A DNA stretch of 64,000 nt from Breznakiella homolactica (GCF_016616095.2 NZ_CP067089.2:806001-870000), one strand, 5' to 3'; shown: positions 17,745 to 26,673, counted from the first letter of the stretch. Notes: generated from the sequence alone by a model not told the origin. Program-made: numbers and translations.

Positions 17745-17777
17745 TTGACACTAATAATATAAATACATGTATATACA
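17745..17777 (+). promoter_or_regulatory. Promoter and GntR-type operator of the plus arm
   Basis: A perfect TTGACA (17745-17750) is followed 17-18 nt later by TGTATA/GTATAT, inside the perfect 10-bp palindrome TGTATATACA (17768-17777). The operator core GTATATAC (17769-17776) is identical to the one on the minus arm and again covers the -10. The aldolase start lies 21 bp further on. Confidence 0.7.
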
Positions 17778-17797
17778 ATTAACTGCAGGAGATATAA

Positions 17798-18652
17798 ATG
17801 GCTAGATTGAATCTTAAGGAACAACTTACCGATGCGAAACGGAACGGCTACGCAATCGGGGCCTTTAATATATTTGACTGCCCTTCGGCACGGGCCGCCG
17901 TTGACGCGGCGGACAGCCTCAAAACTCCTATCCTGCTGCAGACTTCCGTAGGAACGGTAAAGAAATTCGGCCCGGAAGAGCTTTTCGGGATGATGGATCT
18001 TATGCGGAAAAGAACCGCCGTTCCGGTGCTTTTCCACCTGGATCACTGCACAGAACCGGAACTCGCGAAGGTGTGTATCGATACCGGGTGGGATTCAGTT
18101 ATGATTGACCTTTCCGCCCGGCCGCTGGATGAAAATATCAGAATCACCGGGGAAATCAAAAAGTACGCTGCAGTAAAGGGTGTCTGTGTCGAAGGTGAAC
18201 TGGGTGTTATTTCCGGGGTAGAGGAAGAAATAAACGCTGAGGAAGGGGAACTTGCGGATTATGAAACCTCCCTTGTGTTTCTTGAGGGAACCGGAATAGA
18301 CGCATTCGCGCCCGCCGTTGGTACTGCCCACGGTGTGTATAAAAAAGAAGTAAAACTCAATTACGATCTCGTACGGAAACTTTCGGAAACCACCGCTGTT
18401 CCCGTGGTTATCCACGGCGGAACAGGCCTTTCGGACGAACAATTCGCACGGCTCATCGCGTGCGGAGCCTCTAAAATAAATGTCTCCACAGCGCTTAAGT
18501 ACGCCTACATCAACGGACTGAAAGAATATCTCCATGGTCACCCTGAAGAGTACGATCCGATCAAACTAAACAGCGCGGCGGAAAAGTCGGTCAGAGAAAC
18601 TGTGGCGAACCATATCATACGGTTTAAACCGAAAAGCGGCGGACGGATCTGA
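17798..18652 (+). CDS. Class II fructose-bisphosphate-type aldolase
   Basis: Zinc-dependent class II aldolase of the Fba/GatY/KbaY family, cleaving or forming a ketose 1-phosphate or 1,6-bisphosphate. The 284-residue length is typical. Motifs: FHLDHC (catalytic Asp and zinc His near residue 84), EGELG (zinc-ligand Glu region), TAHGVYK (second zinc His), VIHGGTGLSDEQ (third zinc His and phosphate loop), and KINVSTAL. GCAGGAG lies just before the ATG. It heads the plus arm of the divergent locus, directly under the operator-bearing promoter. Whether the substrate is fructose, tagatose or another ketose phosphate cannot be decided, but its setting with FGGY kinase and DHDPS-type aldolase suggests a peripheral sugar pathway. 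Confidence 0.93.
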   Translation: MARLNLKEQLTDAKRNGYAIGAFNIFDCPSARAAVDAADSLKTPILLQTSVGTVKKFGPEELFGMMDLMRKRTAVPVLFHLDHCTEPELAKVCIDTGWDSVMIDLSARPLDENIRITGEIKKYAAVKGVCVEGELGVISGVEEEINAEEGELADYETSLVFLEGTGIDAFAPAVGTAHGVYKKEVKLNYDLVRKLSETTAVPVVIHGGTGLSDEQFARLIACGASKINVSTALKYAYINGLKEYLHGHPEEYDPIKLNSAAEKSVRETVANHIIRFKPKSGGRI

Positions 18653-18684
18653 ATGCCGGATAGTATCACGTGTATGGAGGAATG

Positions 18685-19446
18685 ATGAAACTGCAGGCGC
18701 TTTTATTTGACTGCGACGGTGTCCTGGCTGAAACCGAACGGGACGGTCATAGGGTTGCCTATAACCGCGCGATGCAGGATGCCGGTATCAGTGAGCAATG
18801 GTCCCCGGAAGAGTATGCGGAACTGGTCCGCATATCAGGCGGCAAAGAACGCCTCAGGTTTTTTTTTGAGAAAAACCCGGAGAAATTCCCCCCGGATATA
18901 TTCGGCAGGGATATGATTGAGAATATTTACTCAAGCAAGACCGTCATCTTTAAGGAAATGGTACAGGAGGGCCTTCTCCTCCCGCGGACGGGAATACTGC
19001 GGCTTATTACAGAAGCCCACGAGAAGAATGTTCTTCTGTTTGTCTGTTCCACATCGCACAGAGAAAGTGTTGAAACGCTGATCCGGAAGAATTACGGTGA
19101 TACCTGTTTCGGCTGGTTTGCGGGGGTTTTCTGCGGGGATATTGTTGCGAGGAAGAAACCGGCTCCTGATATTTATATCCTGGCGGCGGAAAAACACTCA
19201 CTCCAGCCGGACCGCTGCTGTGTCATTGAGGACAGCCGGAATGGACTGCTGGCGGCAAAAAACGCGGGAATGCACTGTGTCATAACCCGGAGTTACTATA
19301 CCGCCGGGGAAGATTTCTCCGAAGCTGATCTGGTGGTTTCTTCTCTGGGTGATCCCGGCGGAGAACGGAGTGAGATATCCGCGGATAGTCCGGCGGCAGC
19401 CGGCCAGGGGTACATTTCAATTGCGGATATTGATATATTACTGTAA
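18685..19446 (+). CDS. HAD-superfamily hydrolase, CbbY/beta-phosphoglucomutase-like
   Basis: HAD phosphatase or phosphomutase of subclass I, 253 residues. Motif 1 is LLFDCDGVLAETE (nucleophile and acid/base Asp), followed by a helical cap with SGGKERLRFFF. Motif 2 is VCSTSHRESV, motif 3 Lys is in ARKKPAPDIY, and motif 4 is VIEDSRNGLLAAKNAGM. CbbY-like proteins with this SGGKER cap are often found with sugar-phosphate operons. The start is the ATG at 18685, about 5 nt after GGAGG; ATG codons at 18670 and 18682 overlap or abut that site. It follows the aldolase gene by 32 bp and precedes the regulator gene. Confidence 0.92.
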   Translation: MKLQALLFDCDGVLAETERDGHRVAYNRAMQDAGISEQWSPEEYAELVRISGGKERLRFFFEKNPEKFPPDIFGRDMIENIYSSKTVIFKEMVQEGLLLPRTGILRLITEAHEKNVLLFVCSTSHRESVETLIRKNYGDTCFGWFAGVFCGDIVARKKPAPDIYILAAEKHSLQPDRCCVIEDSRNGLLAAKNAGMHCVITRSYYTAGEDFSEADLVVSSLGDPGGERSEISADSPAAAGQGYISIADIDILL

Positions 19447-19487
19447 AATTTTATTGATTTCTTTACATGAAAACGGAGATTTGAATT

Positions 19488-20216
19488 ATGTTGGACCGGC
19501 AAAGTGCGCTTCCGCTGCATACACAGTTTGAGACGATAATGCGGCAAAAGATCGAAGATGAGGAATGGCCGATTAACGCGTGCATTCCTTCTGAAAATGA
19601 GTTTAGTAAAATATACGGTATCAGCCGGATGACCGTGAGGGCCGTCCTCAACCGACTCGTAGATGCGGGTCTTCTTTTCCGTGCCCAGGGGAAAGGGACT
19701 TTCGTGGCGGAGCCGAAGATTATAAGCAAGCCTCTCGTCCGGTATGGAATAAGAGAGCAGCTTGAGCAGATGGGATATGAAACTTCGACAAAGATGATTT
19801 CCATTGAGAAGATCCCCGCGACAGCGAAGGTTTCGAGAATTCTCAGCATTGAGCGGGGCCTTGATATTTTCGCGGTCAAACGTATCCGGTTTATTAAGGA
19901 AATCCCCCTTAGTTACCATATTTCGTACGTTCCCGCCCGGCATTTTCCCGGTCTTGAGGAACAGGATCTCGAAAACAATCAAATGTGTAATGTCATCGAA
20001 AAGAATTACAATTACCCGATTCAGCACAGAATCGAAACACTGGAAGCCACTACCGCAACCACCGAAGAAGCCTGGCTTCTTTCGGTAAAGCCGGATTTTC
20101 CCTTGCTGCTGCTCGAAAATATCGTATATACCGACCGGGAACTTCCTCTTGAGTATTCGAGAATTATCTTCCGGGGAGACCGGATCAAAATAAAAATGGA
20201 ATACAAACGGTCCTGA
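19488..20216 (+). CDS. GntR-family transcriptional regulator, HutC (UTRA) type
   Basis: The 242-residue protein has the GntR winged helix-turn-helix (PLHTQFETIMRQKIEDEEW, then IPSENEFSKIYGISRMTVRA and GKGTFVA). After it comes a C-terminal UTRA effector domain (about 85-240), in which ENNQMCNVIEKNYNYPIQHR and LLLENIVYTDRELPLEYSR fit HutC/FarR members. These bind small sugar or amino-acid ligands and GT-N-TA-N-AC operators. Two identical GTATATAC boxes sit over the divergent promoters at 17593 and 17769, making this the probable local repressor of both arms. The start has GGAGA about 9 nt upstream. It is in the middle of the operon it probably controls. Confidence 0.94.
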   Translation: MLDRQSALPLHTQFETIMRQKIEDEEWPINACIPSENEFSKIYGISRMTVRAVLNRLVDAGLLFRAQGKGTFVAEPKIISKPLVRYGIREQLEQMGYETSTKMISIEKIPATAKVSRILSIERGLDIFAVKRIRFIKEIPLSYHISYVPARHFPGLEEQDLENNQMCNVIEKNYNYPIQHRIETLEATTATTEEAWLLSVKPDFPLLLLENIVYTDRELPLEYSRIIFRGDRIKIKMEYKRS

Positions 20217-20258
20217 TAACTGAAACAAATTTTTGCTTAATAGCATGAGGGTTTCTTT

Positions 20259-21587
20259 ATGAAGATTTTAGCCATGGATTTTGGGACGTCATCAATAAAA
20301 TTTTCTATTCTTGATGAAACATATACCACACTGAGGACGGCGAAGGTATCCTACCAAATCAGAGTATACAACGGTGACTGGGTCGAACTGGACGGTACTG
20401 TAATTCTCGACGCTATGACCGAGGGCATCCGCAGTTTCGGTGCGGACGCGCGTGATGTTGAACTGATCGGCTTCGATGCTTTTTCACCCTCCATGACTTT
20501 TATGGATGAACAAGGCGATCCGGTATATCCAGTCTTTACCCATCTCGATCGGCGCAGTAAAAAACAAACCCGGGATATTCTTGACAATATGGGAAAGGAA
20601 CGGTTCCAGGCTATTACCGGAATACAGCCTTTCACCGGCGGGGCGTCGGTTACGTCTGTTTTATGGACAAAGGAAAACGAACCGGCTCTGTTTGACAGAA
20701 CATACAAGCTTGGGCATCTCAATACGTATATTTACAAGAAACTCACCGGCCGCTGGTGTTCGGATCCGGTCAATGCGTCCATGATGGGAATGTATGAGAC
20801 CGTTACGGGTGCGGGATGGTCAAAAGAAATCTGCGATACCTTTGGGATACCGGAACGCTTTTTGCCGGAAATCTTAGAACCCGGAACCATTGCCGGAACG
20901 CTCACAAAGGAAATGGCGTCCCGCTGCGGACTTACACCGGGTATTCCGGTTGCCCTTGGTACGAACGACGCTGCAACAGCCCAGATCGGCGCGGGAAATT
21001 CCTGTGCCGGCGATATACTCAACATATCCGGATCGAGTGAGATGGTTTCCGTGCTTACCGACATTCCGCGGATCGATGATCGGTATTATCTCCGCTGTTC
21101 CGCTTCCGCCGGACTCTGGCAGATTTACGCGACCACCGCCAGCGGCTTTGCCGTTGATTGGTTCAGAAATGAATTCTACCGTGACATGGATGAAAAAGAA
21201 TTTTTCGGCACTGAATTCCCATCAGTGGTTGATACCCGTCTAGAAAAAACTGAAGTGGTTTTCCTGCCCTATCTTGCCGGGGACCGGCAGAGCCTTGAGC
21301 CCAAGAAAGGTGCGTTTACCGGTCTGACCCTGGATTCGAAAAGAGAGGATTTTCTCGCGGCGATTCTTTTGGGCATCCATGAACCTATTAAAAACGTAAT
21401 CGATATCTGTGATACCTTTATGGAACTGAACGGGACAATAAAATTAACAGGCGGTATGATCAATCCCGCATTTATCCGGGTGAAAGAGAAACTCTTCGGC
21501 AAATACCATTTCGAGATAATCGATGACTGTCCGATTATCGGCAGCGCCCGGCTGGCCGTCAGCGGCCTCGGCAGGGGGAATGTCTGA
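20259..21587 (+). CDS. FGGY-family carbohydrate kinase
   Basis: ATP-dependent kinase of sugars or sugar acids, in the family of xylulose, gluconate and glycerol kinases. The 442 residues show the two actin-like domains: LAMDFGTSSIKFSILDE (phosphate 1 loop), HLDRRSKKQT, VALGTNDAATAQIGAGN with the catalytic Asp, and the ADENOSINE-site segment IKLTGGMINPAFIRVK. It is slightly shorter than most members (about 480-510), mainly in the C-terminal part. Its stop overlaps the start of the next gene at 21587, indicating coupling. In this operon it may phosphorylate the product of the dehydratase or the sugar itself; the substrate cannot be told from sequence. Confidence 0.93.
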   Translation: MKILAMDFGTSSIKFSILDETYTTLRTAKVSYQIRVYNGDWVELDGTVILDAMTEGIRSFGADARDVELIGFDAFSPSMTFMDEQGDPVYPVFTHLDRRSKKQTRDILDNMGKERFQAITGIQPFTGGASVTSVLWTKENEPALFDRTYKLGHLNTYIYKKLTGRWCSDPVNASMMGMYETVTGAGWSKEICDTFGIPERFLPEILEPGTIAGTLTKEMASRCGLTPGIPVALGTNDAATAQIGAGNSCAGDILNISGSSEMVSVLTDIPRIDDRYYLRCSASAGLWQIYATTASGFAVDWFRNEFYRDMDEKEFFGTEFPSVVDTRLEKTEVVFLPYLAGDRQSLEPKKGAFTGLTLDSKREDFLAAILLGIHEPIKNVIDICDTFMELNGTIKLTGGMINPAFIRVKEKLFGKYHFEIIDDCPIIGSARLAVSGLGRGNV

Positions 21588-22471
21588 TGAAACAAAAATT
21601 ACTCCGCGGAATATTCGCGCCTTTGACGACACCTTTTTCAGAAACCGGGGATGTTCGGTATGATCATCTCGAGTATAACATGGAAAAATACGCTGCCAGC
21701 GGGATACAGGGATATCTCGTTTTTGGTTCCAACGGAGAGAATAAATCCCTTTTAAATTCCGAGAAGGAAAAGATCCTTGCCTCAGTGATCCGCAATAAAG
21801 CGCCCGGGCAGATTGTTATGGCGGGAAGCATCTATGAATCAACCATGGAAACTATCGAATTTGCTCTGCTGACCGCGGAAGCGGGGGCTGACTATATAAC
21901 ACTGCTGGCGCCTTCGTATTTTAAAAGTGAGATGAAAGATTCCGTCCTGGTAAAGTACTTCACCGATGTGGCCTCCGCGGTTGGAATTCCCTGTCTTCTC
22001 TACCGGGCACCTCAGTTTTCAGGCGGTATCGATCTTTCGCCCCGTTTGGTGCGGGAATGCGCGGAACATCCGAATATTGCCGGGATAAAAGATTCTTCCT
22101 CCGGGGGGATTGAAAAAATACTCCACGCGGTCCCGGAATCTTTTTCCGTATTGTCAGGGAGCGCCAATACGTTTTTCCCCGCCATGCTGAACGGCGCTGC
22201 CGGCGGTGTGTTGTCCCTGGCTGATTATCTGCCGGGAAAAGCGGTGGAATTGTACGACGCGATTGCCGGCGGCAGCCTCGGAAAAGCTTCTGAACTTAAC
22301 AGAAAGATTATCGCCCTTAACATAGAAATTTCCGGCACTTACGGCGTGGCGGGTGTTAAATCCGCAATGGATTCAGCGGGTTTCCGCGGCGGTGTTCCGC
22401 GGCTTCCGCTCCTTCCTATCCCGCCTGAAGGGGCGGAAAAGATAAAAAAGATCCTGAATACTTATCCCTGA
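21587..22471 (+). CDS. Dihydrodipicolinate synthase family aldolase
   Basis: DHDPS/N-acetylneuraminate-lyase superfamily protein of 294 residues, a class I TIM-barrel aldolase. It shows GIFAPLTTPFSETGDV at the start and VFGSNGENKSL, the GTTGE-like loop, here altered to GSNGE. The tyrosine motif is LLYRAPQFSGG (usually YN-P) and the Schiff-base Lys is in NIAGIKDSSSG. The altered loop argues against lysine biosynthesis and for a catabolic aldolase such as 2-keto-3-deoxy-sugar-acid aldolase (inference). Its ATG overlaps the kinase stop (ATGA). It is the last gene of the plus arm and would cleave the 2-keto-3-deoxy acid made by the enolase-superfamily enzyme. Confidence 0.92.
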   Translation: MKQKLLRGIFAPLTTPFSETGDVRYDHLEYNMEKYAASGIQGYLVFGSNGENKSLLNSEKEKILASVIRNKAPGQIVMAGSIYESTMETIEFALLTAEAGADYITLLAPSYFKSEMKDSVLVKYFTDVASAVGIPCLLYRAPQFSGGIDLSPRLVRECAEHPNIAGIKDSSSGGIEKILHAVPESFSVLSGSANTFFPAMLNGAAGGVLSLADYLPGKAVELYDAIAGGSLGKASELNRKIIALNIEISGTYGVAGVKSAMDSAGFRGGVPRLPLLPIPPEGAEKIKKILNTYP

Positions 22472-22639
22472 TTCACAAATCACGGCAGCTTAACGGACAA
22501 TACCTATATTCCGCGGCGGCCAATGAAAACGGGACCAGCGGCAATTAGGTGGAGCTTATTCATTTCTTTCGTTAATAATGTTATACTATATTTACTTTAC
22601 GTCACGCGCATGTCCCGGCCGGGAGGAGGGTGTGTTTTT

Positions 22640-23539
22640 TTGAGCGAATATCAAATGACCAGTCTCACACAGGAATTCGAGATTGAAAGCATTGTTTCAG
22701 TTCATTATTTCGAATATTCGAAGGATTACCTTTTTCTTGGGGAACGCCACGATTTTTGGGAAATTCTTTACGTGGACAAGGGTGAAGTAACGGTCCGCGC
22801 CGATGACAACTATATTGTGCTGAGCCGCGGGGAAATGATTTTCCACAAACCGAATGAATTCCATATGGTGATTGCCAACGGTATCGTCGCGCCGAACCTG
22901 GTGGTGGCATCCTTTGTGTGCCGGAATCCGGCGATGGAATCCTTCCGCGACCGGATTGTTATACTGGATGAACAGTGCAAAAAATACATGGGCCAGATCG
23001 TCGCGGAGGCGAAAAACGCCTTTTCCAGCCCCCTGGGCGACCCGTACCTAAAGGCGCTGGAAAAACGGCGCGATTCCAAATTCGGCTGTGAACAGCTTAT
23101 TTCCGTGTATCTGCAGCTTCTGCTGATCAGCATTATGCGCATGGACGGCGCTCCCGCGATCACATCGGCCAACCGGCAACACTATAACGAAGAAATTTAC
23201 AAAAAAATAACCGTGTATCTTGAGGAAAATCTCGATAAGAACCTGAGTATAAACCATATCGCGACCCATTTTTCCCTCAGCAAAACGAGCCTGAAATCCC
23301 TGTTCCGGGAAAACAACAGTCTCGGCGTTATGGAATACCTCAGGAACCTGCGCATCGAGCGGGCAAAACAAATGATCCGTGAGGAAACAATGAATTTCAC
23401 CCGCATCAGCGAAACCCTCGGCTTTTCTTCAATTCATTATTTTTCCCGGGTTTTCCGGAAAAACGTCGGAATGTCCCCGTCGGAGTACGCGACCTCGGTA
23501 AAGGTACTCGTGGACCGGAATACTCCGGAGGACATATAA
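22640..23539 (+). CDS. AraC-family transcriptional regulator
   Basis: The 299-residue protein has an N-terminal cupin-like sensor (HDFWEILYVDKGEVTVRADD, then LSRGEMIFHKPNEFH, about residues 30-90). The C-terminal AraC DNA-binding domain of two helix-turn-helices includes INHIATHFSLSKTSLKSLF and ISETLGFSSIHYFSRVFRK, ending GMSPSEYATS. The start is taken as a TTG at 22640 because GGAGGAGGG lies about 10 nt upstream; the longer frame from 22523 would add an unrelated hydrophobic segment. TATACT at about 22581 could be its -10. It faces the sulfatase gene convergently and probably controls that gene and the importer operon at 25377 (inference). Confidence 0.9.
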   Translation: MSEYQMTSLTQEFEIESIVSVHYFEYSKDYLFLGERHDFWEILYVDKGEVTVRADDNYIVLSRGEMIFHKPNEFHMVIANGIVAPNLVVASFVCRNPAMESFRDRIVILDEQCKKYMGQIVAEAKNAFSSPLGDPYLKALEKRRDSKFGCEQLISVYLQLLLISIMRMDGAPAITSANRQHYNEEIYKKITVYLEENLDKNLSINHIATHFSLSKTSLKSLFRENNSLGVMEYLRNLRIERAKQMIREETMNFTRISETLGFSSIHYFSRVFRKNVGMSPSEYATSVKVLVDRNTPEDI

Positions 23540-23545
23540 CCGGGA

Positions 23546-25021
23546 CTACAGGTTTTTGACGCCGTTAAAACTGTGGTCTTCGGACCGGACCGATGTGACC
23601 TGGTCGGGGTAATGCGCATACTGGTATCGGAACCACGCATCCAGCTCGGAGACGAGCATAGCCCGAATCTTTGAATACGCGGGATCCTCAAATACATCAT
23701 GGGACTCATCGGGATCGGCCTCAAGGTCGAACAATTCGTAAAGGGCCTTTTGAGGTCCGCCGTCGGCCAGACGGCCCAGCTTGTAGGGCCCCCGGCGCAC
23801 CATCGAAAGCGCTTCGTCGCGGTTGCCGCCAATAATGGAAAATGTCACATCGTCCCAGAGGAATGTATCATTGCGGAGCATCGGCTGGAGTGTCCGGGCC
23901 TCAATACCAGGACGGCGCCATGTCGCGTCGCCGGCGAGATCCAGGATCGTACCGTAGAGGTCAATGGTGCTGACGACACTCGGCTCCCGGACGCCCGCTT
24001 TCCCGTCCGCGGGCTTGATAACCAGCGGAACCTTGCAGCAGGAATCGTACATCTGCCCTTTGAAAAAGAGGCCGTAGGATCCCATGTGGTCGCCGTGATC
24101 CGAAGTGAAGATAATCGTCGTGTTATCGTATTCGCCGGATTCCTCAAGCTGCCGGATAACCCGGCCCACGTAATCGTCGACCATTTTAACCTGACCCAGG
24201 TACGCCGCAATGATCTGCCTGCAGTCATCCTCCGTCAGTTCCGAGAGAATCCGCTCACGGAGGGGCGAACAAAGCCGTTTAAAGATGGGGCTGTCCGCGA
24301 GATAGTCCTTGTAATATGAATCAGGCAGCTTAATGCTCCGCCAGTCGTACATTGAACCGTAGGGCGCCGGCGGATCGTAGGGCATGTGGGGACCAAAAAA
24401 CGAAAGGAACAGGAAAAACGGGCGGTCCCTGCCGCGGTTTTGTAAAAATTCGACTCCCTCCCGCCCGGTCCAGGCGACATCGTGCTCTTCTTCGGTGCGG
24501 AAGGCGCTGCCCATCATAAATTTTCTGATATCGGTATTAAAGGCAAGTTCATCCTCGTCGAAACGCTTCACGGGATCAAACCTTCCGGCGAAGGGGCCCT
24601 TCTGGAGCCATTGTATATACGCGGATTCCTTGTCGTCATTGGCATAGATGGAGTAAGGGGCGTCATGCAGGCGCTTATACTCAAAACCGAAATCGTCTTG
24701 GGACGGAACAAAATGCAGTTTGCCGATTGCCGCGGTCTCGTAGCCGCAGGTTTTGAGGCGTTCCGTCATCAGGCTGACTTCGCCGGAAAAAGGTGACCAG
24801 TTTTTCGCAACGCCGCAGGACGGCGGAAACATTCCGCTCATAATCGCCGCCCGGGCGGGCCCGCAGACCGGTGACGGCGTGTAAGCGTTGGTAAAGCACA
24901 CACCTTCCTTCGCAAGCCGGTCAAAATTCGGTGTAAGATCACTAATACCGGAAAGCCCGGAAACCGCGCTGAATTTCTGCTCATCGGTCATAATAAAAAG
25001 AATATTGCTGCGTTCTGCCAT
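23546..25021 (-). CDS. Sulfatase (formylglycine-dependent type)
   Basis: Alkaline-phosphatase-superfamily sulfatase, 491 residues, hydrolysing sulfate esters. The active-site motif is CGPAR at residues 53-57, a C-x-P-x-R sequence whose Cys must be converted to formylglycine by an FGE or anaerobic maturase. Metal ligands are visible in FIMTDEQ, and in IIFTSDHGDHMGSYG near residue 300. KGQMYDSCCKVPLVIKP and ELFDLEADPDE complete the family pattern. The ATG at 25021 has GGAGTGA upstream and begins MAERSNILF with no signal peptide, so the enzyme should be cytoplasmic, unlike most glycan sulfatases. Its gene diverges from the CUT1 operon, which suggests desulfation of an imported sulfated sugar. 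Confidence 0.93.
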   Translation of the reverse strand: MAERSNILFIMTDEQKFSAVSGLSGISDLTPNFDRLAKEGVCFTNAYTPSPVCGPARAAIMSGMFPPSCGVAKNWSPFSGEVSLMTERLKTCGYETAAIGKLHFVPSQDDFGFEYKRLHDAPYSIYANDDKESAYIQWLQKGPFAGRFDPVKRFDEDELAFNTDIRKFMMGSAFRTEEEHDVAWTGREGVEFLQNRGRDRPFFLFLSFFGPHMPYDPPAPYGSMYDWRSIKLPDSYYKDYLADSPIFKRLCSPLRERILSELTEDDCRQIIAAYLGQVKMVDDYVGRVIRQLEESGEYDNTTIIFTSDHGDHMGSYGLFFKGQMYDSCCKVPLVIKPADGKAGVREPSVVSTIDLYGTILDLAGDATWRRPGIEARTLQPMLRNDTFLWDDVTFSIIGGNRDEALSMVRRGPYKLGRLADGGPQKALYELFDLEADPDESHDVFEDPAYSKIRAMLVSELDAWFRYQYAHYPDQVTSVRSEDHSFNGVKNL

Positions 25022-25376
25022 TAGAATCACTCCATTCATTGCTTTATCTGCAATTTTAACACAAATACTATGGTTTTGATTTAGCCAAACAGCCATAGAA
25101 TTTGCACAAACTATTAAAAAAGTGATTCCCCATGCAAAAAGTGCAAATTTAATGACCAAATATCTAAATCGCCATTCGAGAAAATCGTGATATTATACAT
25201 GCAGTTAATGCCCTGAATAAATGATTCACGGCATTAAAAAAATCATGTCATTTATTTAAAAATTTTATGGTTGATTGAATTCAAAGTATGTCTGAAATTT
25301 AGTATTTATGGAATGGCTTCCGGAAATATTTTCGGCTGCTGCTGATTGCGATTATTGTATTTAGGAGGAACCCTGC
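25022..25376. promoter_or_regulatory. 355-bp divergent regulatory region between sulfatase and importer operons
   Basis: This AT-rich gap holds no credible gene. It contains an exact 9-bp inverted repeat, AATTTGCAC at 25099-25107 and GTGCAAATT at 25141-25149, with a third related half-site TGCAAAAAG at 25133. Half-sites spaced like this are plausible AraC-family targets, and an AraC regulator is encoded next to the sulfatase. AGGAGG before the ATG at 25377 is the ribosome site. No promoter is clear enough to place. Confidence 0.45.
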
Positions 25377-26654
25377 ATGAAAAAGAGTAAACTTCTGGGA
25401 ATTTTCTGTCTGAGTCTGTCGTTTTTTATGGCTGTAACCGCATGCAACAAAAGCTCCGGAGGCGCTTCTTCCGGCTCGGGGACAACGGTAGAACTTGTCT
25501 ATTGGTCAAACTGGAACAATACCGAGTCCCAGGGCAGGGTGATGCGGGACGCTATCAAGGAATTTGAGCAGCAGAACCCCGGTGTCAAGATCAGCATTGT
25601 CAACAACGGACGGGAGAACAGAAAAGTCGTTCTTCCCGCATTGGAAGCGGGCCAGCAGGTGGATCTGATGGACCAGAATATCGATTTTGCCATCAGGACC
25701 TGGAAGGACTATCTGCTGAATATGGACGATTATTATACACGGACCTTCCCCTCCACCGGCGGAAAAGCCCTGGGCGAGGCTCTGCTGCCGATGTATGTGG
25801 ATCTTACCCGGTCCAAAGACGCGAACGGCAGTCTGTATGGAATCCCGTACCAGCCGAATGTCTGGGGGGTGATGTACAACAAGGACCATTTCGCCAAGGC
25901 CGGCATTACTAAGGCGCCGGAAACCTGGGCGGAATTCCTGGATGTCTGCGCGAAGCTCAAGGCCGCCGGATTTATACCGATCACCACCGACGACGCGTAC
26001 GCCGACATCTGGTTTGGTTTCCATCTGTGCCGCTATAAGGGTTCAGACTGGGTGGACGGTCTGGTTAACGGCCGCAACAGCTGGAACGATCCCCAGGTTC
26101 TCCAGGCCGCCAAGGATTTTGAGGAACTCGCGGCCAAGGGTTATATGCCTTCTACGGTTTCCGCCAATATCTGGCCCGCGGGTCAGCAGGAAATTGCATT
26201 GGGTGAAGTCACCATGTACCTGAACGGTTCATGGCTTCCGAATGAAGTGATGGCCACCGCCGGCCCTGATTTCCCCTGGGGTATGTTTGCCTATCCCGAG
26301 GTACCCGGCGGTGCCGACGATAAGGGCGCGACCGTTGTCGGTTCACAGATAATGTGTGTAAACAAAAACACCAAGTACCCCGATGAGGCAATGGCCTTCG
26401 CGGCGTTTATTTCCACCGGCAAGTACGATCAGCTGCTCAGTGCCCAGACCTATGGAATCCCCATGGATCAGTCAAACCAGTGGCCGAAGCAGCTGGAGGA
26501 TGCCAAGGGTATTTTTGAAGGCTTTACCAAGCGGTATCCCGCCAGCACCACAATCCGCAACAACGCGGATAAGAACTCCCTTATTAAGGAAGAGTTTGTC
26601 AAACTGATCGGCGGCAAAGTCTCCGCCGCCAGATTTATCGAAGCTATGAAATAA
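25377..26654 (+). CDS. Extracellular sugar-binding lipoprotein (family 1)
   Basis: Solute-binding subunit of a CUT1 importer, 425 residues. The lipoprotein signal peptide ends AVTACNKSS, giving a lipidated Cys near residue 23 and anchoring in the outer face of the inner membrane. The mature part has ELVYWSNWNNTESQGRVMRD and YGIPYQPNVWGVMYNKDHF, typical of family-1 sugar-binding proteins. AGGAGG sits 8-9 nt before the ATG. A terminator-like hairpin with a T-run follows the stop (26674-26710), so more binding protein than permease is probably made. The gene heads an operon with two permeases, DUF5107 protein and 5'-nucleotidase. Confidence 0.95.
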   Translation: MKKSKLLGIFCLSLSFFMAVTACNKSSGGASSGSGTTVELVYWSNWNNTESQGRVMRDAIKEFEQQNPGVKISIVNNGRENRKVVLPALEAGQQVDLMDQNIDFAIRTWKDYLLNMDDYYTRTFPSTGGKALGEALLPMYVDLTRSKDANGSLYGIPYQPNVWGVMYNKDHFAKAGITKAPETWAEFLDVCAKLKAAGFIPITTDDAYADIWFGFHLCRYKGSDWVDGLVNGRNSWNDPQVLQAAKDFEELAAKGYMPSTVSANIWPAGQQEIALGEVTMYLNGSWLPNEVMATAGPDFPWGMFAYPEVPGGADDKGATVVGSQIMCVNKNTKYPDEAMAFAAFISTGKYDQLLSAQTYGIPMDQSNQWPKQLEDAKGIFEGFTKRYPASTTIRNNADKNSLIKEEFVKLIGGKVSAARFIEAMK

Positions 26655-26673
26655 GATTTTTAAAGCTATCCAG

